A stretch of DNA of 64,000 nucleotides, from the NCBI RefSeq assembly GCF_020400655.1, contig NZ_JAINRC010000033.1:1-64000 (forward strand). Reading direction: 5' to 3'. The notes below the pieces were generated by a model. The model was not told where the DNA came from. It made no database searches and saw only the letters and a list, made by a program, of their open reading frames with translations. Within the stretch, counting starts at the first letter, position 1; every line of letters starts with the position of its first letter. The DNA comes from Streptomyces spinosus. Lineage in GTDB: Bacteria; Actinomycetota; Actinomycetes; Streptomycetales; Streptomycetaceae. Both the position numbers and the translations under genes were made by a program. Of this stretch, positions 26,332 to 35,873 are shown in pieces.

Positions 26332-26891
26332 GCACCCGGGCCACGGTCCGCCGCGCGAGCCCGCCCAGCTTGGAGGTGCTGGGGCGGCTTCTCGTCGAGG
26401 AAGCGCCTCGGGTTGGCGAGGCGTAGCCGCGGGAGCCCGCTCCTGCAAGGTGGGTGTCGCCCAGCAGTCGGTGCTGCCGGCCACGGCGCTGCTGGTGATC
26501 GTCCGCACGTTCCCGGGTCACTGGGCGGTGCCCGCGGCGAGCCTGGTGGCGGCGACCGCCTCGGGCCGGGTCACCAAGAGTCGCTCGCCGACAGCCTCGC
26601 TCACCTCGTCTTCGGCGCAGGGCAATTGACGCGGATCCTTCGAAGCCGCACACGGCCCCGGGGAGCGGCGGATGACCGGGTGGCCACCGCGGTCCGTCAG
26701 CGCACGCACGGCACCAGGAACCCACCCCCAGAAGAGGGCCGAGACGCTCGCGTACAGCGCGGCTTGCGCCCCTGGCCTGGATCGCAGGCCCTCGCCCACA
26801 GGCAGCGGCCCTACCCGAAGACCGGATCATGCTCCCGAGTCTGTGCCGCCGCGGCACCCGGGGGCGTCGTGCCGTCAGGCAGCCCCGGCTG
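26332..26891. other. Intergenic stretch without a firm gene
   Basis: About 560 bp between the XRE regulator and the convergent toxin gene. Open frames exist on both strands (for example 26518-26799 minus), but none has a ribosome binding site or a family I recognise. Old gene debris is possible. Confidence 0.4.
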
Positions 26892-27269
26892 TCACAGGCG
26901 CCAGGAACGGATCCGGTCGGCCGCGCCGAAGACACCGTCCTTGCCCGCGATGAGGTCCTTGCACAACTCGACGAGTTCCCCGTACGGGGCGTCGAGTCCC
27001 TCCCCGCTGGCGTGCATGTAGGCAATGGTGACGGCGCACGCATAGCGCACGTTGAGGGACGGCAGCGGCCGCAGCAGGAGCAGCGTGTGCAGCAGCGCGG
27101 CGGCACGCCAGGACGCGTCCGGGTCGATACCGAGGCGGGGCGGGTCCACGCGGTGCCGGCCGACGGCTGCCACCAGGGCGGAGTAGTCGTTGATGTGAGG
27201 CTGGTCGGGCAGAGCGGTCTCGTGCTGCTCCAGGAGCCAGCGCACGTCGATGTGGATGGCGGGTGCCAT
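26892..27269 (-). CDS. Fic/Doc-type toxin, degenerate motif
   Basis: A 125-residue protein resembling the Streptomyces Fic-family toxin components: IHIDVRWLLEQHE at the N-terminus, LVAAVGRHRVDPPRLGIDPD in the middle and a C-terminal FGAADRIRSWRL. Where active Fic/Doc proteins carry HPFxxGN(K/G)R, this one has RPLPSLNVRYA: the catalytic His is Arg and the Gly is lost, while Asn and Arg remain. It lies 4 bp downstream of an antitoxin-like gene, as expected for a toxin-antitoxin operon. AMP or phosphate transfer activity is doubtful. Confidence 0.75.
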   Translation of the reverse strand: MAPAIHIDVRWLLEQHETALPDQPHINDYSALVAAVGRHRVDPPRLGIDPDASWRAAALLHTLLLLRPLPSLNVRYACAVTIAYMHASGEGLDAPYGELVELCKDLIAGKDGVFGAADRIRSWRL

Positions 27270-27273
27270 GGAT

Positions 27274-27525
27274 TCAGGCGGCCCTGCCCGTGGTGCCCGC
27301 GACGGGACCGTCGTCGATGCCCGCAGCGGCGATGGCATCGGCCAGCGCGGGGTCGGCGAATACCCGCTGGAACTCCTGCGCCGCGGCCTTGAGAGCCCGG
27401 TGGTGGGCTATGGCGTCAGCCGTGGAGGCCTTCACGAACGCCTTCATCGGCATCCCGTGCTCACGGGCGACCGCCCGGAGGTCTTCGAGCTCCGCATCGG
27501 AGAATTCCACGTTGAGTGCTGCCAT
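27274..27525 (-). CDS. Antitoxin-like ribbon-helix-helix protein
   Basis: An 83-residue protein beginning MAALNVEFSDAELEDLRAVA, then HGMPMKAFVKASTADAIAHH, a short beta strand plus two helices as in ribbon-helix-helix antitoxins. The C-terminal half is Ala-rich and may wrap the toxin. It is the first gene of the pair, with 4 bp to the toxin, and would repress its own promoter (family knowledge). Confidence 0.75.
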   Translation of the reverse strand: MAALNVEFSDAELEDLRAVAREHGMPMKAFVKASTADAIAHHRALKAAAQEFQRVFADPALADAIAAAGIDDGPVAGTTGRAA

Positions 27526-28167
27526 GCCCTCAGGGTACCGCTGGGGTACCCAGGGCTCAATCCCCGCAGGTCAGAGTGGCCATCCCGGGTACCCGGCGGG
27601 GTCCAGGAAGGGATCTTGCGACGTCCGGTCACCACCGGCCGCCCGTGGCCGGCGTCCCGTTCGGAGCGTCATGCGCCGGTAGTACGGCAGGTCCGTGCGG
27701 CACCCCTTCGACCTGGCGCCGAGCCGCGCGCCCTCGGCGCCCGCCGGCCGGTGGTCATAGCGTGGCGTCCGTGCCACGGGACGCCGGGCAAGGGTGCAGT
27801 CCACCCGGTGGGAAGAGGGCCGGGGTGCTCTGCGGTCTCGTGCGGGGGTGGTCTCCTGCCGGGGCCCGTCGGCGGGTTCCGGGGTGGTCTCGTCTAGCAC
27901 GGCTGGGTTGGTGGTGTCCGCAGCGACGCGCCGTGGTTCCGGCAATGAGGAGGCGTCAGAATGTCACCTGAAAGGCCTAATAGTATGTCAATCCGCTTTT
28001 TGCCTGGCCCATATGACATGCCATCAGCTGACAGTGAAGGGGCGAAGAATACCCTGTTCGGAGCTGGAACCCGATCTACCGATATGCCCGCCATGTCGGA
28101 AGTAGGTAAGTTCATTCACGAGCCGGCCGAGGGGCCGGCGTCTCTCTGCGCGACAGGAGATAGTGAG

Positions 28168-28749
<582 letters not shown>

Positions 28750-28777
28750 ACCACGGCCCACCACACACACAGAGTGG

Positions 28778-28811
28778 AGCCCCGGCCCGCCGGAATCGGG
28801 CCGGGGTCCCA
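28778..28811 (+). terminator. Hairpin terminator (copy B)
   Basis: Same 10-bp GC stem and TCCCATTTTGA tail as at 5067-5100, 30 bp after the secreted-protein stop codon. Confidence 0.8.
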
Positions 28812-29018
28812 TTTTGACCCATCCACGTGACACCCACCCCGCCCACCGACCCGCCGGGCGCGGATCCCGGGCGAGCCGCAGCCACCGCCCACACGGCCGC
28901 CCCTTCCCGTCCCCGGCCGCCCCACCAGCACCTTCGTGCCCACCGCTGTGCCCACAGCCCGCCACCCAGCAGCTGTCCGACCCGCGCTTTCCCGGCTCGC
29001 AAACGGGTGAGGAGTGAC

Positions 29019-29489
29019 ATGAGCATCCGCCTGGTCGAAGACAGGAGCGACGACACCTACATCCTGCACAGCCTCACCCTCACCCTCACCCCCGCGCTGC
29101 CCTGGCTCGGACACCAAGCCCGCTGGCAGATGCACGGCCACCTCAAAGAACCCGTCGACCTGACCCGGGTCACCTGCAACGTGATCACGAAATACGGGCC
29201 GGTCAAACTCCTCGAGCAGAACTACACACTGCCCGACCTCCTCAAAACCCTGGGCGCAACACTCTCCGGCAACCCCACACCACCCGCCGGACCATGGCAG
29301 CAGACCTGGCACCTCACACTCCCCGAAGCCATCCCCCTCGCCGAACTCCGCATCCTGCTCCGCGCCCGCACCCACACCGGACACAACTTCCTCGCCCTCG
29401 ACATCGCCCTCAACTTCAGCCACAAATACCGCCCCACCACCACCAGCACAGCACGCTCACACCTCCTCCAGGCCTCACACCAACGCTGA
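29019..29489 (+). CDS. ML-domain-like lipid-recognition protein, copy B
   Basis: 156 residues, differing from the protein at 5308-5778 by one residue near the C-terminus (LQASHQR instead of LQDSHQR). The motifs TKYGPVKLLEQNYTLPDLL and HLTLPEAIPLAELRI are the same. The repeat ends exactly at this stop codon. The assignment to the ML family rests on motif similarity to fungal PG/PI transfer proteins. Confidence 0.6.
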   Translation: MSIRLVEDRSDDTYILHSLTLTLTPALPWLGHQARWQMHGHLKEPVDLTRVTCNVITKYGPVKLLEQNYTLPDLLKTLGATLSGNPTPPAGPWQQTWHLTLPEAIPLAELRILLRARTHTGHNFLALDIALNFSHKYRPTTTSTARSHLLQASHQR

Positions 29490-29573
29490 TGTCCCGCCGG
29501 TTCCGCGTGAACTCGATCTCCTCGGGTTTGGCGTTGGGCTGCTGTTCGCCGGCCGTCCAGTAGAACGTGTCCC

Positions 29574-29860
29574 TCACCTGTCCTTTTCGCCGAGAGCGGC
29601 CTCCGGCCAGTCCAGCGATCCCGTCTGGGGGACAGCGTCCGCGAGGGCCTGACCGTTCCTGGTGGTGATCCGTGCGCGGCTGTTGTCGATCCACCGCTGC
29701 GCGTTCGCGTAGCCCTGGTCGCGGTGCTCAGACGCCCTGGATCATGCACTCCAGCTGGTCCGCGTCGCAGGCGCAGATCGCCTCAGGGGACTGTTGGTCT
29801 GATTCAGCGTCCCTGCCTCGTACAGGAAACGCGCCACCGCGGTCATCTCGTCGGTCACCG
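29574..29860 (-). pseudogene. HD-domain nucleotidase remnant with catalytic core deleted
   Basis: Read right to left: VTDEMTAVARFLYEAGTL is the N-terminus of YfbR-like HD-domain proteins; it joins directly to CDADQLECMIQGV, which lies some 100 residues further on in intact homologues; after a stop and frame change comes EHRDQGYANAQRWIDNSRAR through SLDWPEAALG, the C-terminus. The HD metal-binding core is therefore missing and the rest is frameshifted. Intact relatives dephosphorylate deoxynucleoside monophosphates. Another protein-like piece (DTFYWTAGEQQPNAKPEEIE) lies at about 29497-29573 and may belong to a different lost gene. Confidence 0.7.
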
Positions 29861-30069
29861 TCAGGCCTCTCTCGCGCCTCGGCGAGGCGGATACGGCGGC
29901 GCAGCCCGGCCCGCAGCGAACTGGCGCGCCGCGCCGCCTCACCCAGCGGGGCCGCCGAGAACCTCGTCGAGGTCGTCCTGCCGACGCGGGAACACGTGCG
30001 GTTGCTGCGTAGCGCACCGGGGGCCCTCGCCGCGGTGCTGAACGCGATCACGCAGTTCGAAGCTTGCTG

Positions 30070-30235
30070 GCGTTCCGGCCGATCCAGCAGAGCCCCGCCC
30101 AACCGGTGACGACGGTGCCGTCGAGCTTGGCCGCCGGTACGTGCGCGACGCCGCGTTGCTCCAGCCGGTACCGCAGCCGCGTGACCTGCCCCTACGCCTC
30201 GTCCGCGGTCACCCACGCGAACGGCACCCTAGCGG
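30070..30235 (-). pseudogene. IS4/IS701-type transposase remnant with amber codon
   Basis: Minus-strand words VPFAWVTADEA, stop, GQVTRLRYRLEQRGVAHV match the segment of IS701-type transposases around the conserved ADEAYG. The Tyr codon is TAG here. Only about 50 codons are preserved; neither ends nor terminal repeats are visible. Confidence 0.6.
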
Positions 30236-30453
30236 CAACTCGTCCGGGATGCCGGCCGCCCCGGGTCACCGCTCCCGGTCGTCTGTGCAGGCGTACGGCA
30301 GATGCGACATCCGGGTCCGCTTGAGTCGTCGACGAGGCACCGGCCGATGTCCGCCGCCCGCAGTGGCAGAGCGAGCCGCCCTTCGGCGCCCCCGGCACCG
30401 TTCGCGTGCGGCTCTTGCCGCGCCCTGTGTTCCCACGTTTCCGGTCGAAGGTA

Positions 30454-30514
30454 TTGACGCTCACGACGGCCGGTGAGAACGTTCTCTCACTCCGCGGTGA
30501 GAGAACGTTCTCTC
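30454..30514 (+). promoter_or_regulatory. Promoter region with two LacI-type palindromic operators
   Basis: A -35-like TTGACG at 30454-30459 is followed by two perfect palindromes centred on AACGTT: GAGAACGTTCTC at 30475-30486 and GAGAGAACGTTCTCTC at 30499-30514, 26 bp centre to centre. A central CG with AACG/CGTT half-sites is typical of LacI-family operators. The downstream operon contains its own LacI gene at 33022, so substrate-relieved repression is likely. The left palindrome lies where a -10 box would be. Confidence 0.75.
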
Positions 30515-30651
30515 GCGGCGGAGGGACGTGCTGCACGTGTCATCGCTTCGGCCCCGTCGGCATCTGTCCCACCTGTCCTCTCGTCCGGGCCGGTCAGTCG
30601 GATCCGGACCTCAAGCACACGCGCGAGTGTCTCGGCATGCATGGAGGAGTT

Positions 30652-31503
30652 ATGGGGAAGGCCCGTCCAGCGAAGAGAGGGGTTGCCGCGGTGGCCCTGC
30701 TGCTGCTCGCGGCGACCGGCTGCGGTTCCGGAGGGACGCCCACGGGGGCGGGCTCCGGAGGGCAGGCACAAGGGGTCGGCCGAGCGGGCGTACTGAAGAT
30801 CGGCACCTCGAACAACATGAAGCCCTACGCCTACGAGGAGAACGGCAAGCTGACCGGCTTCGAGGTCGACCTGATCTCGGCAGCCGCGCGCGAGCTCAAG
30901 CTGGAGCCGCAGATCGTGTCCCTGGACTTCTCGGCGCTGCTGCCGGCGGTCGGCAACAGGCAGTTCGACGTGGCCGCCGCGGCGATCGGCATCACCGCGC
31001 CGCGCAAGAAGATGGTCGACTTCTCCGACGGCTATCTCGCCGGCTACTTCGGCGTCCTGACCAAGCCGGACAGCGGGATCACCTCCTCCGTCGCGAGCGT
31101 GAAGGGCAAGCGGATCGCCGTACTGCAGGGGTCCATCGAGGACGCCAACGCCGGCACGTTCCTGCCGGGCGCCGACATCGTCCGGTTCCCCGACGACAAC
31201 TCCGCCGACCTGGCGCTGAAGAACAACCGGGTCGCCGGATTCTTCAACGACTTCGGACCCAATCTGGGCATCGTCAAGAAGTACTCGGACCTGCACCTGA
31301 AGCAGCCCATCACCCTCCCGGCCACCGACTTCCCCGCCGGCTGGGCGGTGCGTAAGGGCAACACCAAGTTGGCCGGTGAACTCGACGCCGCGCTCAGACA
31401 GCTGGTCGACGACGGCACCTGGCTGAAGCTGTACAAGAAGTACTTCCCGCAGGACCCGGTGCCCACCGGCAGCCAGCTGCCCCCCTACACCCCCAAGGGG
31501 TAG
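30652..31503 (+). CDS. ABC transporter substrate-binding lipoprotein (amino-acid type)
   Basis: A 283-residue lipoprotein. The signal AAVALLLLAATGC ends in a lipobox Cys at about residue 27. The mature part is a family 3 solute-binding protein (LKIGTSNNMKPYAYEENGKL, GFEVDLISAAARELKLE, and late in the protein LDAALRQLVDDGTWLKLYKKYF). These deliver polar amino acids or related compounds to a HisM/HisQ-type permease. The ATG at 30652 has GGAGG at 30643-30647. It is the first gene of the operon ABC transporter - LacI - oxidase - flavoenzyme. The ligand may be an N-methylated amino acid, judging by the downstream enzymes (inference). Confidence 0.92.
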   Translation: MGKARPAKRGVAAVALLLLAATGCGSGGTPTGAGSGGQAQGVGRAGVLKIGTSNNMKPYAYEENGKLTGFEVDLISAAARELKLEPQIVSLDFSALLPAVGNRQFDVAAAAIGITAPRKKMVDFSDGYLAGYFGVLTKPDSGITSSVASVKGKRIAVLQGSIEDANAGTFLPGADIVRFPDDNSADLALKNNRVAGFFNDFGPNLGIVKKYSDLHLKQPITLPATDFPAGWAVRKGNTKLAGELDAALRQLVDDGTWLKLYKKYFPQDPVPTGSQLPPYTPKG

Positions 31504-31505
31504 CC

Positions 31506-32255
31506 ATGAACGCGTTCCTGCACAACTTCTTCGACTGGCGACTGATCGGCCAGGTGCTGCCGGACCTGCTCACCTACGGGCTGCGCAACACCCTGGTCCT
31601 CGCGGTGGCCTCCGCGCTGCTGGGCAGCGTCATCGGCCTGGTCCTGGCGGTCGTCGGCCTGTCGCACCGCTGGTGGCTGCGTCTGCCCGCCCGGATCTAC
31701 ACCGACCTCTTCCGGGGCCTTCCCGCGGCTCTGACCATCCTCATCGTCGGCGAGGGAGTGTTCTCCGCGCAGGTCAGCTGGCTGACCTCGCCGTACCCGG
31801 TGGCCATCCTGGCGATGAGCCTGATGTCGGGTGCGTACATCGGCGAGATCTTCCGCTCGGGCATCCAGAGCGTGGACAAGGGCCAGGGGGAGGCGTGCCG
31901 GGCCCTCGGGCTGACCCACGGCCAGGCACTGCGCCTGGTGGTGATCCCGCAGGGCGTGCGCAGGGTCCTGCCGGCCATGGTCAACCAGTTCATCGCCATC
32001 ATCAAGGACTCCAGCCTGGTGTACTTCCTGGGCCTGGTCACCAGCCAACGGGAGCTGTTCCGCATCGGTCAGGACGACGCGATGACGACCGGCAACCTCT
32101 CCCCGCTGCTGGCCACGGGACTGTGCTACCTGCTGCTGACCGTTCCGCTGACCCACTTGGTCAACTCCATCGACCGGCGGCTGCGCGAAGGCTCCCGCCC
32201 GGCCGCCGCGGCTGACGAACCGTCCCTCGTGGACCCGAAAGAGGCCCTGGTATGA
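31506..32255 (+). CDS. Amino-acid-type ABC transporter permease
   Basis: A 249-residue membrane protein with about five helices. The inner-membrane loop signature that contacts the ATPase is visible (EACRALGLTHGQALRLVVIPQG), shown here in part as GLTHGQALRLVVIPQ. It belongs to the HisM/GlnP family. It begins 2 bp after the binding-protein stop and overlaps the ATPase gene by 4 bp. With only one permease gene, the transporter probably uses a homodimer. Confidence 0.92.
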   Translation: MNAFLHNFFDWRLIGQVLPDLLTYGLRNTLVLAVASALLGSVIGLVLAVVGLSHRWWLRLPARIYTDLFRGLPAALTILIVGEGVFSAQVSWLTSPYPVAILAMSLMSGAYIGEIFRSGIQSVDKGQGEACRALGLTHGQALRLVVIPQGVRRVLPAMVNQFIAIIKDSSLVYFLGLVTSQRELFRIGQDDAMTTGNLSPLLATGLCYLLLTVPLTHLVNSIDRRLREGSRPAAAADEPSLVDPKEALV

Positions 32256-33022
32256 CGACGCCGGATGTGGCGGTCCCCTCCCACTCGCACCGCTACGAGG
32301 GGACCTCGCTCGAAGCCCGCGACGTGCGGATGAGGTTCGGGCCCGTCGAGGTCCTGCGCGGCACGGACCTCCTCGCCCCGGCCGGCGAGGTGGTGTGCGT
32401 CATCGGTCCGTCGGGTTCGGGCAAGTCGACGCTGCTGCGCTGCCTGAACGGGCTGGAGACCCGCTCGGCGGGCCGGATCCTGCTGGGCGGCGAGGACACC
32501 TCGACCATGGACATCAACGTGCTGCGCCAGCGGGTCGGCATGGTCTTCCAGCACTTCAACCTGTTCCCGCACAAGACCGCGGCGCAGAACATCATGCTCG
32601 CGCTGCGGCACGTGAAGAAGATGCCGCAGGAACAGGCGGAGGCCATCGCCCGGCAGCGGTTGCGGGACGTGGGCCTGGCCGACCGCGCGGGACACCGTCC
32701 GGCCCAGCTGTCCGGCGGTCAGCAGCAGCGGGTCGCCATCGCGCGGGCCCTGGCCATGGAGCCGCAGGTGATGCTCTTCGACGAGGTCACCAGCGCGCTC
32801 GACCCCGAACTGGTCAAGGGTATCCTCCAATTGATGGCAGACTTGGCCCGGGGCGGCATGACCATGGTCGTGGTGACCCACGAGATGGGGTTCGCCCGGA
32901 AGGTCGCCGATACGGTGGTGTTCATGGACGCGGGAGTCGTGGTGGAGTCCGGGCCGCCCGAGCAGATCTTCGACGCGCCCTCCTCGCCGCGGCTGAAGAC
33001 CTTCCTGTCGCAGGTGCTGTGA
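32252..33022 (+). CDS. Amino-acid-type ABC transporter ATP-binding protein
   Basis: A 256-residue ATPase with Walker A GPSGSGKST, signature LSGGQQQR, Walker B VMLFDEVTSALDPE and switch His in VVTHEMGFA. It powers the import system encoded by the two genes before it and is coupled to them by an ATGA overlap. Its stop codon overlaps the LacI start by one base (TGATG). Confidence 0.95.
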   Translation: MTTPDVAVPSHSHRYEGTSLEARDVRMRFGPVEVLRGTDLLAPAGEVVCVIGPSGSGKSTLLRCLNGLETRSAGRILLGGEDTSTMDINVLRQRVGMVFQHFNLFPHKTAAQNIMLALRHVKKMPQEQAEAIARQRLRDVGLADRAGHRPAQLSGGQQQRVAIARALAMEPQVMLFDEVTSALDPELVKGILQLMADLARGGMTMVVVTHEMGFARKVADTVVFMDAGVVVESGPPEQIFDAPSSPRLKTFLSQVL

Positions 33023-34149
33023 TGCCGGCCGGCACAGGAGCCGCGCCCGGGCGCAGGCGTCCGACGGTGGCCGACGTGGCCCGCGAGGCGGGTGTCTCGG
33101 TGGCCACGGCCGGCCGGGCGCTGGGCAACTACGGTCGGGTCAGGGACGACCTGCGCGAACAGGTGCAGGCAGCCGCACAACGGCTCGGATACTCGCCCAA
33201 CGCCGTGGCACGCAGCATGCGCTCCGGTGGCACGCGCAGCATCGGCTTCGTCGGAGCCGACATCTCCAACCCCTACTTCGCCACCGCGATGCGCGGCATC
33301 TGCGACGTGGCCCGCGAACAGGGATACGAGCCGATTCTCGCCAACAGCGACGACCGGCTGGAGGTGGAGCGCGCCGCGGTCAGCGTCCTGCTGGACAAGC
33401 AGGTCGAGGGCATCGTCGTGGCACCGACCTCGGTCACCGACGTCGCCCACCTGGAGCGGGCGAAGGAACTGGGCGTGCCGATCGTCCTGCTCGACCGGCA
33501 CACCGGTGCGCTGGAGGCCGACAGCGTGGTCATCGACAACGAGGCGGCGGCGTACCAGGCGGTCGCGCACCTGCTCGGCCTCGGCCACCGCCGGGTCGGT
33601 CTGCTCGCGTGCGTCGACCCCGCGGAGGGCCCGGAACTGGTGACGCGGACCGGCACCGGGCGGCTGTCGGTCCGGGGCGCCGCCCGCCCGTCCATCGACC
33701 GTATCCGCGGCTACCTGGCGGCCGTGGACGACCACCGGGCGACCTCCTCGGCCGAGCTGATCCAGTACACGCCGCTCAGCGACGCGGCACAGGCCCAGCG
33801 CAGGGCGGAGGCCCTGCTGACGCAGCCGCAGCCGCCCACGGCCGTCTTCGCCACCGACAACGTCACCACGCAGGGCCTGTTCATGGCGGCACGCCGGCGT
33901 GGACTGGCGATCCCCGAGGACGTCTCCCTGGTCGGCTTCGACGACCTGGACTGGACCACGCTCGTCGATCCGCCGCTCACCGTGGTGGCCCAGTCACCGC
34001 TGGACATGGGCCGCGCCGCCGCGGCGCGCCTCTTCGAGCGGATCAAGGGCGACGACCGCCCGGCCGAGCGGATCGTGCTGCCGACCGAACTGGTCGTCCG
34101 CTCCAGCACCGCCGAGCACAGCCACGGCGTGCGCGCGCATTCCGGCTGA
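33022..34149 (+). CDS. LacI-family transcriptional regulator
   Basis: A 375-residue regulator. The helix-turn-helix is VADVAREAGVSVATAGRALG (residues ~15-35) with the hinge region YSPNAVARSMRSG, followed by a periplasmic-binding-protein-like ligand domain (IGFVGADISNPYFATAMRGI; TAVFATDNVTTQGLF). It is co-transcribed with the transporter, whose promoter carries two palindromes of LacI type at 30475-30514. The effector is probably the transported substrate or a breakdown product. The SVATAGRAL form, instead of the commoner SVSTVSRVL, may alter operator preference. Confidence 0.92.
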   Translation: MPAGTGAAPGRRRPTVADVAREAGVSVATAGRALGNYGRVRDDLREQVQAAAQRLGYSPNAVARSMRSGGTRSIGFVGADISNPYFATAMRGICDVAREQGYEPILANSDDRLEVERAAVSVLLDKQVEGIVVAPTSVTDVAHLERAKELGVPIVLLDRHTGALEADSVVIDNEAAAYQAVAHLLGLGHRRVGLLACVDPAEGPELVTRTGTGRLSVRGAARPSIDRIRGYLAAVDDHRATSSAELIQYTPLSDAAQAQRRAEALLTQPQPPTAVFATDNVTTQGLFMAARRRGLAIPEDVSLVGFDDLDWTTLVDPPLTVVAQSPLDMGRAAAARLFERIKGDDRPAERIVLPTELVVRSSTAEHSHGVRAHSG

Positions 34150-34156
34150 GCCACTC

Positions 34157-34222
34157 CGACCCCGGCTGATCCCCGTACCGCGACCCCCGGCTGCGCCCCC
34201 GTACCGCCTCCCCGGCTGATCC
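34157..34222 (+). repeat. Short imperfect tandem repeat
   Basis: CCCCGGCTGATCCCCGTACC recurs with changes about every 25 bp (CCCCGGCTGCGCCCCCGTACC split by one C, then CCCCGGCTGATCC). It is non-coding, just after the lacI-like stop. No function is apparent. Confidence 0.5.
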
Positions 34223-34340
34223 GCCGCACCCGCGTCGTCGGCCGGACCACCTTCAGGGCGCCGCACCCGATCCACGAGCGAACGAGACGCACTTGGGCGT
34301 CCCGTCCATGCCCTTCTCCCGAACACCGAGAGGTTTCTCC

Positions 34341-35465
34341 ATGCGTACTTCCCCTTCCCGCCCCCGCGTCGCCGTCCTGGGCGGCGGTGTCATCGGGGTG
34401 GCAACCGCGACGCGGCTCGCCCTCCGCGGAGCACAGGTCGTCCTGGTCACCGAGTCCGAACTGGCCGACGGCGCGTCGGGCCGCTCTCTGTCCTGGCTCA
34501 ACTCCTTCGGCGGCATGCGCTCCGAGGCCTACCACCACCTGCGGGTCCTCGGCATCGACCGCTACCGCACCTTCGCCACCCGCGTGCCGTCCTCCGACTT
34601 CCTGAGGTTCGACGGCGGACTGACCTGGGCGGCGCCGGGGGAGGACTCGCACCGCGCGGCGTTCGAGCACATGCGACGCAACGGCTACGACGCCGTGTGG
34701 CTGACCCGGGACGAGGTCCCGCGGTGGGCGCCCGGCGTCAACCCGGCCGCGGTCCCCGAGGAGGGCGCCATCTTCAACCCCGGTGAGGGCTGGGTGGATC
34801 TGGTCGCGCTCGTCCGGCACCTCGCCGGTGTGTTCACCGAGGCCGGCGGTGTGATCCGCGCCGGTGGTGGCGCCGCCGACGTGGTCGTCGAAGGCGGCCG
34901 GGCGGTCGCGGTGCGCACGGGCGCGGGGGAACGGATCGACGCCGACGCGGTCCTGCTGGCGACGGGCGCCGACGTACCGCGCATGGTTCGCCCCTACGGG
35001 GTCCGGATCCCGGACGCGACGCCGCGGGCGCTGCTGGTACGCACCAAGCCGGTCGACACGGCCCTGCGTGCCACGCTGAACACCCCCCGTGTGGCGCTGC
35101 GGCCCGCCCCGGGCGGGGCGCTGGTGATGGACTCCGATGCCTCGGCGGCCGAGGTGGTCGACCACGGGGACGGCAGCTACGAGGTCAAGGACTCCACCGT
35201 CGAGCAATTGCTGCGCGAGGCGACGGCGGTGCTGGCCGGCGATCCGCGGCTGGAGCTGGACTCCTACGGTGTGGGCCGCAAGCCGATCCCCGGCGACGGC
35301 GAGCCGGTCCTCGGTGAACTCGACGAGGTCCCGGGCCTGTTCGTCGCGTTCACGCACAGCGGCGCGACCCTCGCCCTCATCACCGGCGAACTGCTAGCCG
35401 ACGAGATCACCACCGGCGAGCGCAGCCCGCTGCTGGCCGCGTTCAGGCCCGGCCGCTTCCGCTGA
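34341..35465 (+). CDS. FAD-dependent oxidoreductase (DAO family)
   Basis: A 374-residue DAO-type flavoprotein. The Rossmann GxGxxG is AVLGGGVIGVATATRLALRG at the N-terminus, and the C-terminal flavin contact is GLFVAFTHSGATLALITGE. Relatives oxidise secondary or tertiary amines and N-methylated or D-amino acids (sarcosine, glycine betaine derivatives, hydroxyproline). GAGAGG precedes the ATG. Lying in an operon with an amino-acid importer and a trimethylamine-dehydrogenase-like enzyme, it probably takes part in demethylation or oxidation of an N-methyl compound (inference). Confidence 0.88.
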   Translation: MRTSPSRPRVAVLGGGVIGVATATRLALRGAQVVLVTESELADGASGRSLSWLNSFGGMRSEAYHHLRVLGIDRYRTFATRVPSSDFLRFDGGLTWAAPGEDSHRAAFEHMRRNGYDAVWLTRDEVPRWAPGVNPAAVPEEGAIFNPGEGWVDLVALVRHLAGVFTEAGGVIRAGGGAADVVVEGGRAVAVRTGAGERIDADAVLLATGADVPRMVRPYGVRIPDATPRALLVRTKPVDTALRATLNTPRVALRPAPGGALVMDSDASAAEVVDHGDGSYEVKDSTVEQLLREATAVLAGDPRLELDSYGVGRKPIPGDGEPVLGELDEVPGLFVAFTHSGATLALITGELLADEITTGERSPLLAAFRPGRFR

Positions 35466-35494
35466 CCACCGCCCCGGCACAGCAAGGGCCACGC

Positions 35495-35845
35495 ATGACC
35501 ACGCCTGTACGCATCGGTCCGGTCGGTCACGGCTTCGGCGGCCGACACTTCCACGCGCCGACGATCGCCTCCGCGCGGGACTGCGCGCTCCTCGGGGTGG
35601 TCACCACTTCGCCCGAGCGCCGCACCCAGGTCGCCCGCGACCTGGGCGCGCGGAGCGCACGCCGAACCCGTGCCGTCCACCCATGAGCGTTCTACCCCGC
35701 CTCCGCCGCGGCGCTCCGCGGCACCGGTGCGGTGCCCGTCGGTCCATGGGACACGGCGGTGACCGCCACCGTGCTGGACGCCGCCCGTACCAGCGCCCGC
35801 ACCGGCCAGGCCGTACGCCCGCCCTGGCCCCGCACCCATTGCCCC
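35495..35845 (+). pseudogene. Gfo/Idh/MocA oxidoreductase, internally deleted
   Basis: Residues from the ATG at 35495 (MTTPVRIGPVGHGFGGRHFH, then APTIASARDCALLGVVTTSP) are the NAD-binding N-terminus of a Gfo/Idh/MocA oxidoreductase. After an in-frame TGA at 35684 the same frame continues with FYPASAAALRGTGAVPV and TAVTATVLDAARTSARTGQ, which is the C-terminus of the same family. The ~200 middle residues, including the catalytic Lys region, are gone. The gene was part of the operon and is now dead. Normal length is about 340 residues. Confidence 0.85.
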
Positions 35846-35873
35846 CATCGACCCGGTGAAGGAGTCCAGCCCC

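Noticed and set aside
26518..26799. 93-codon minus-strand gene
   Set aside because: No ribosome binding site, no family resemblance and atypical composition; kept only as possible debris.
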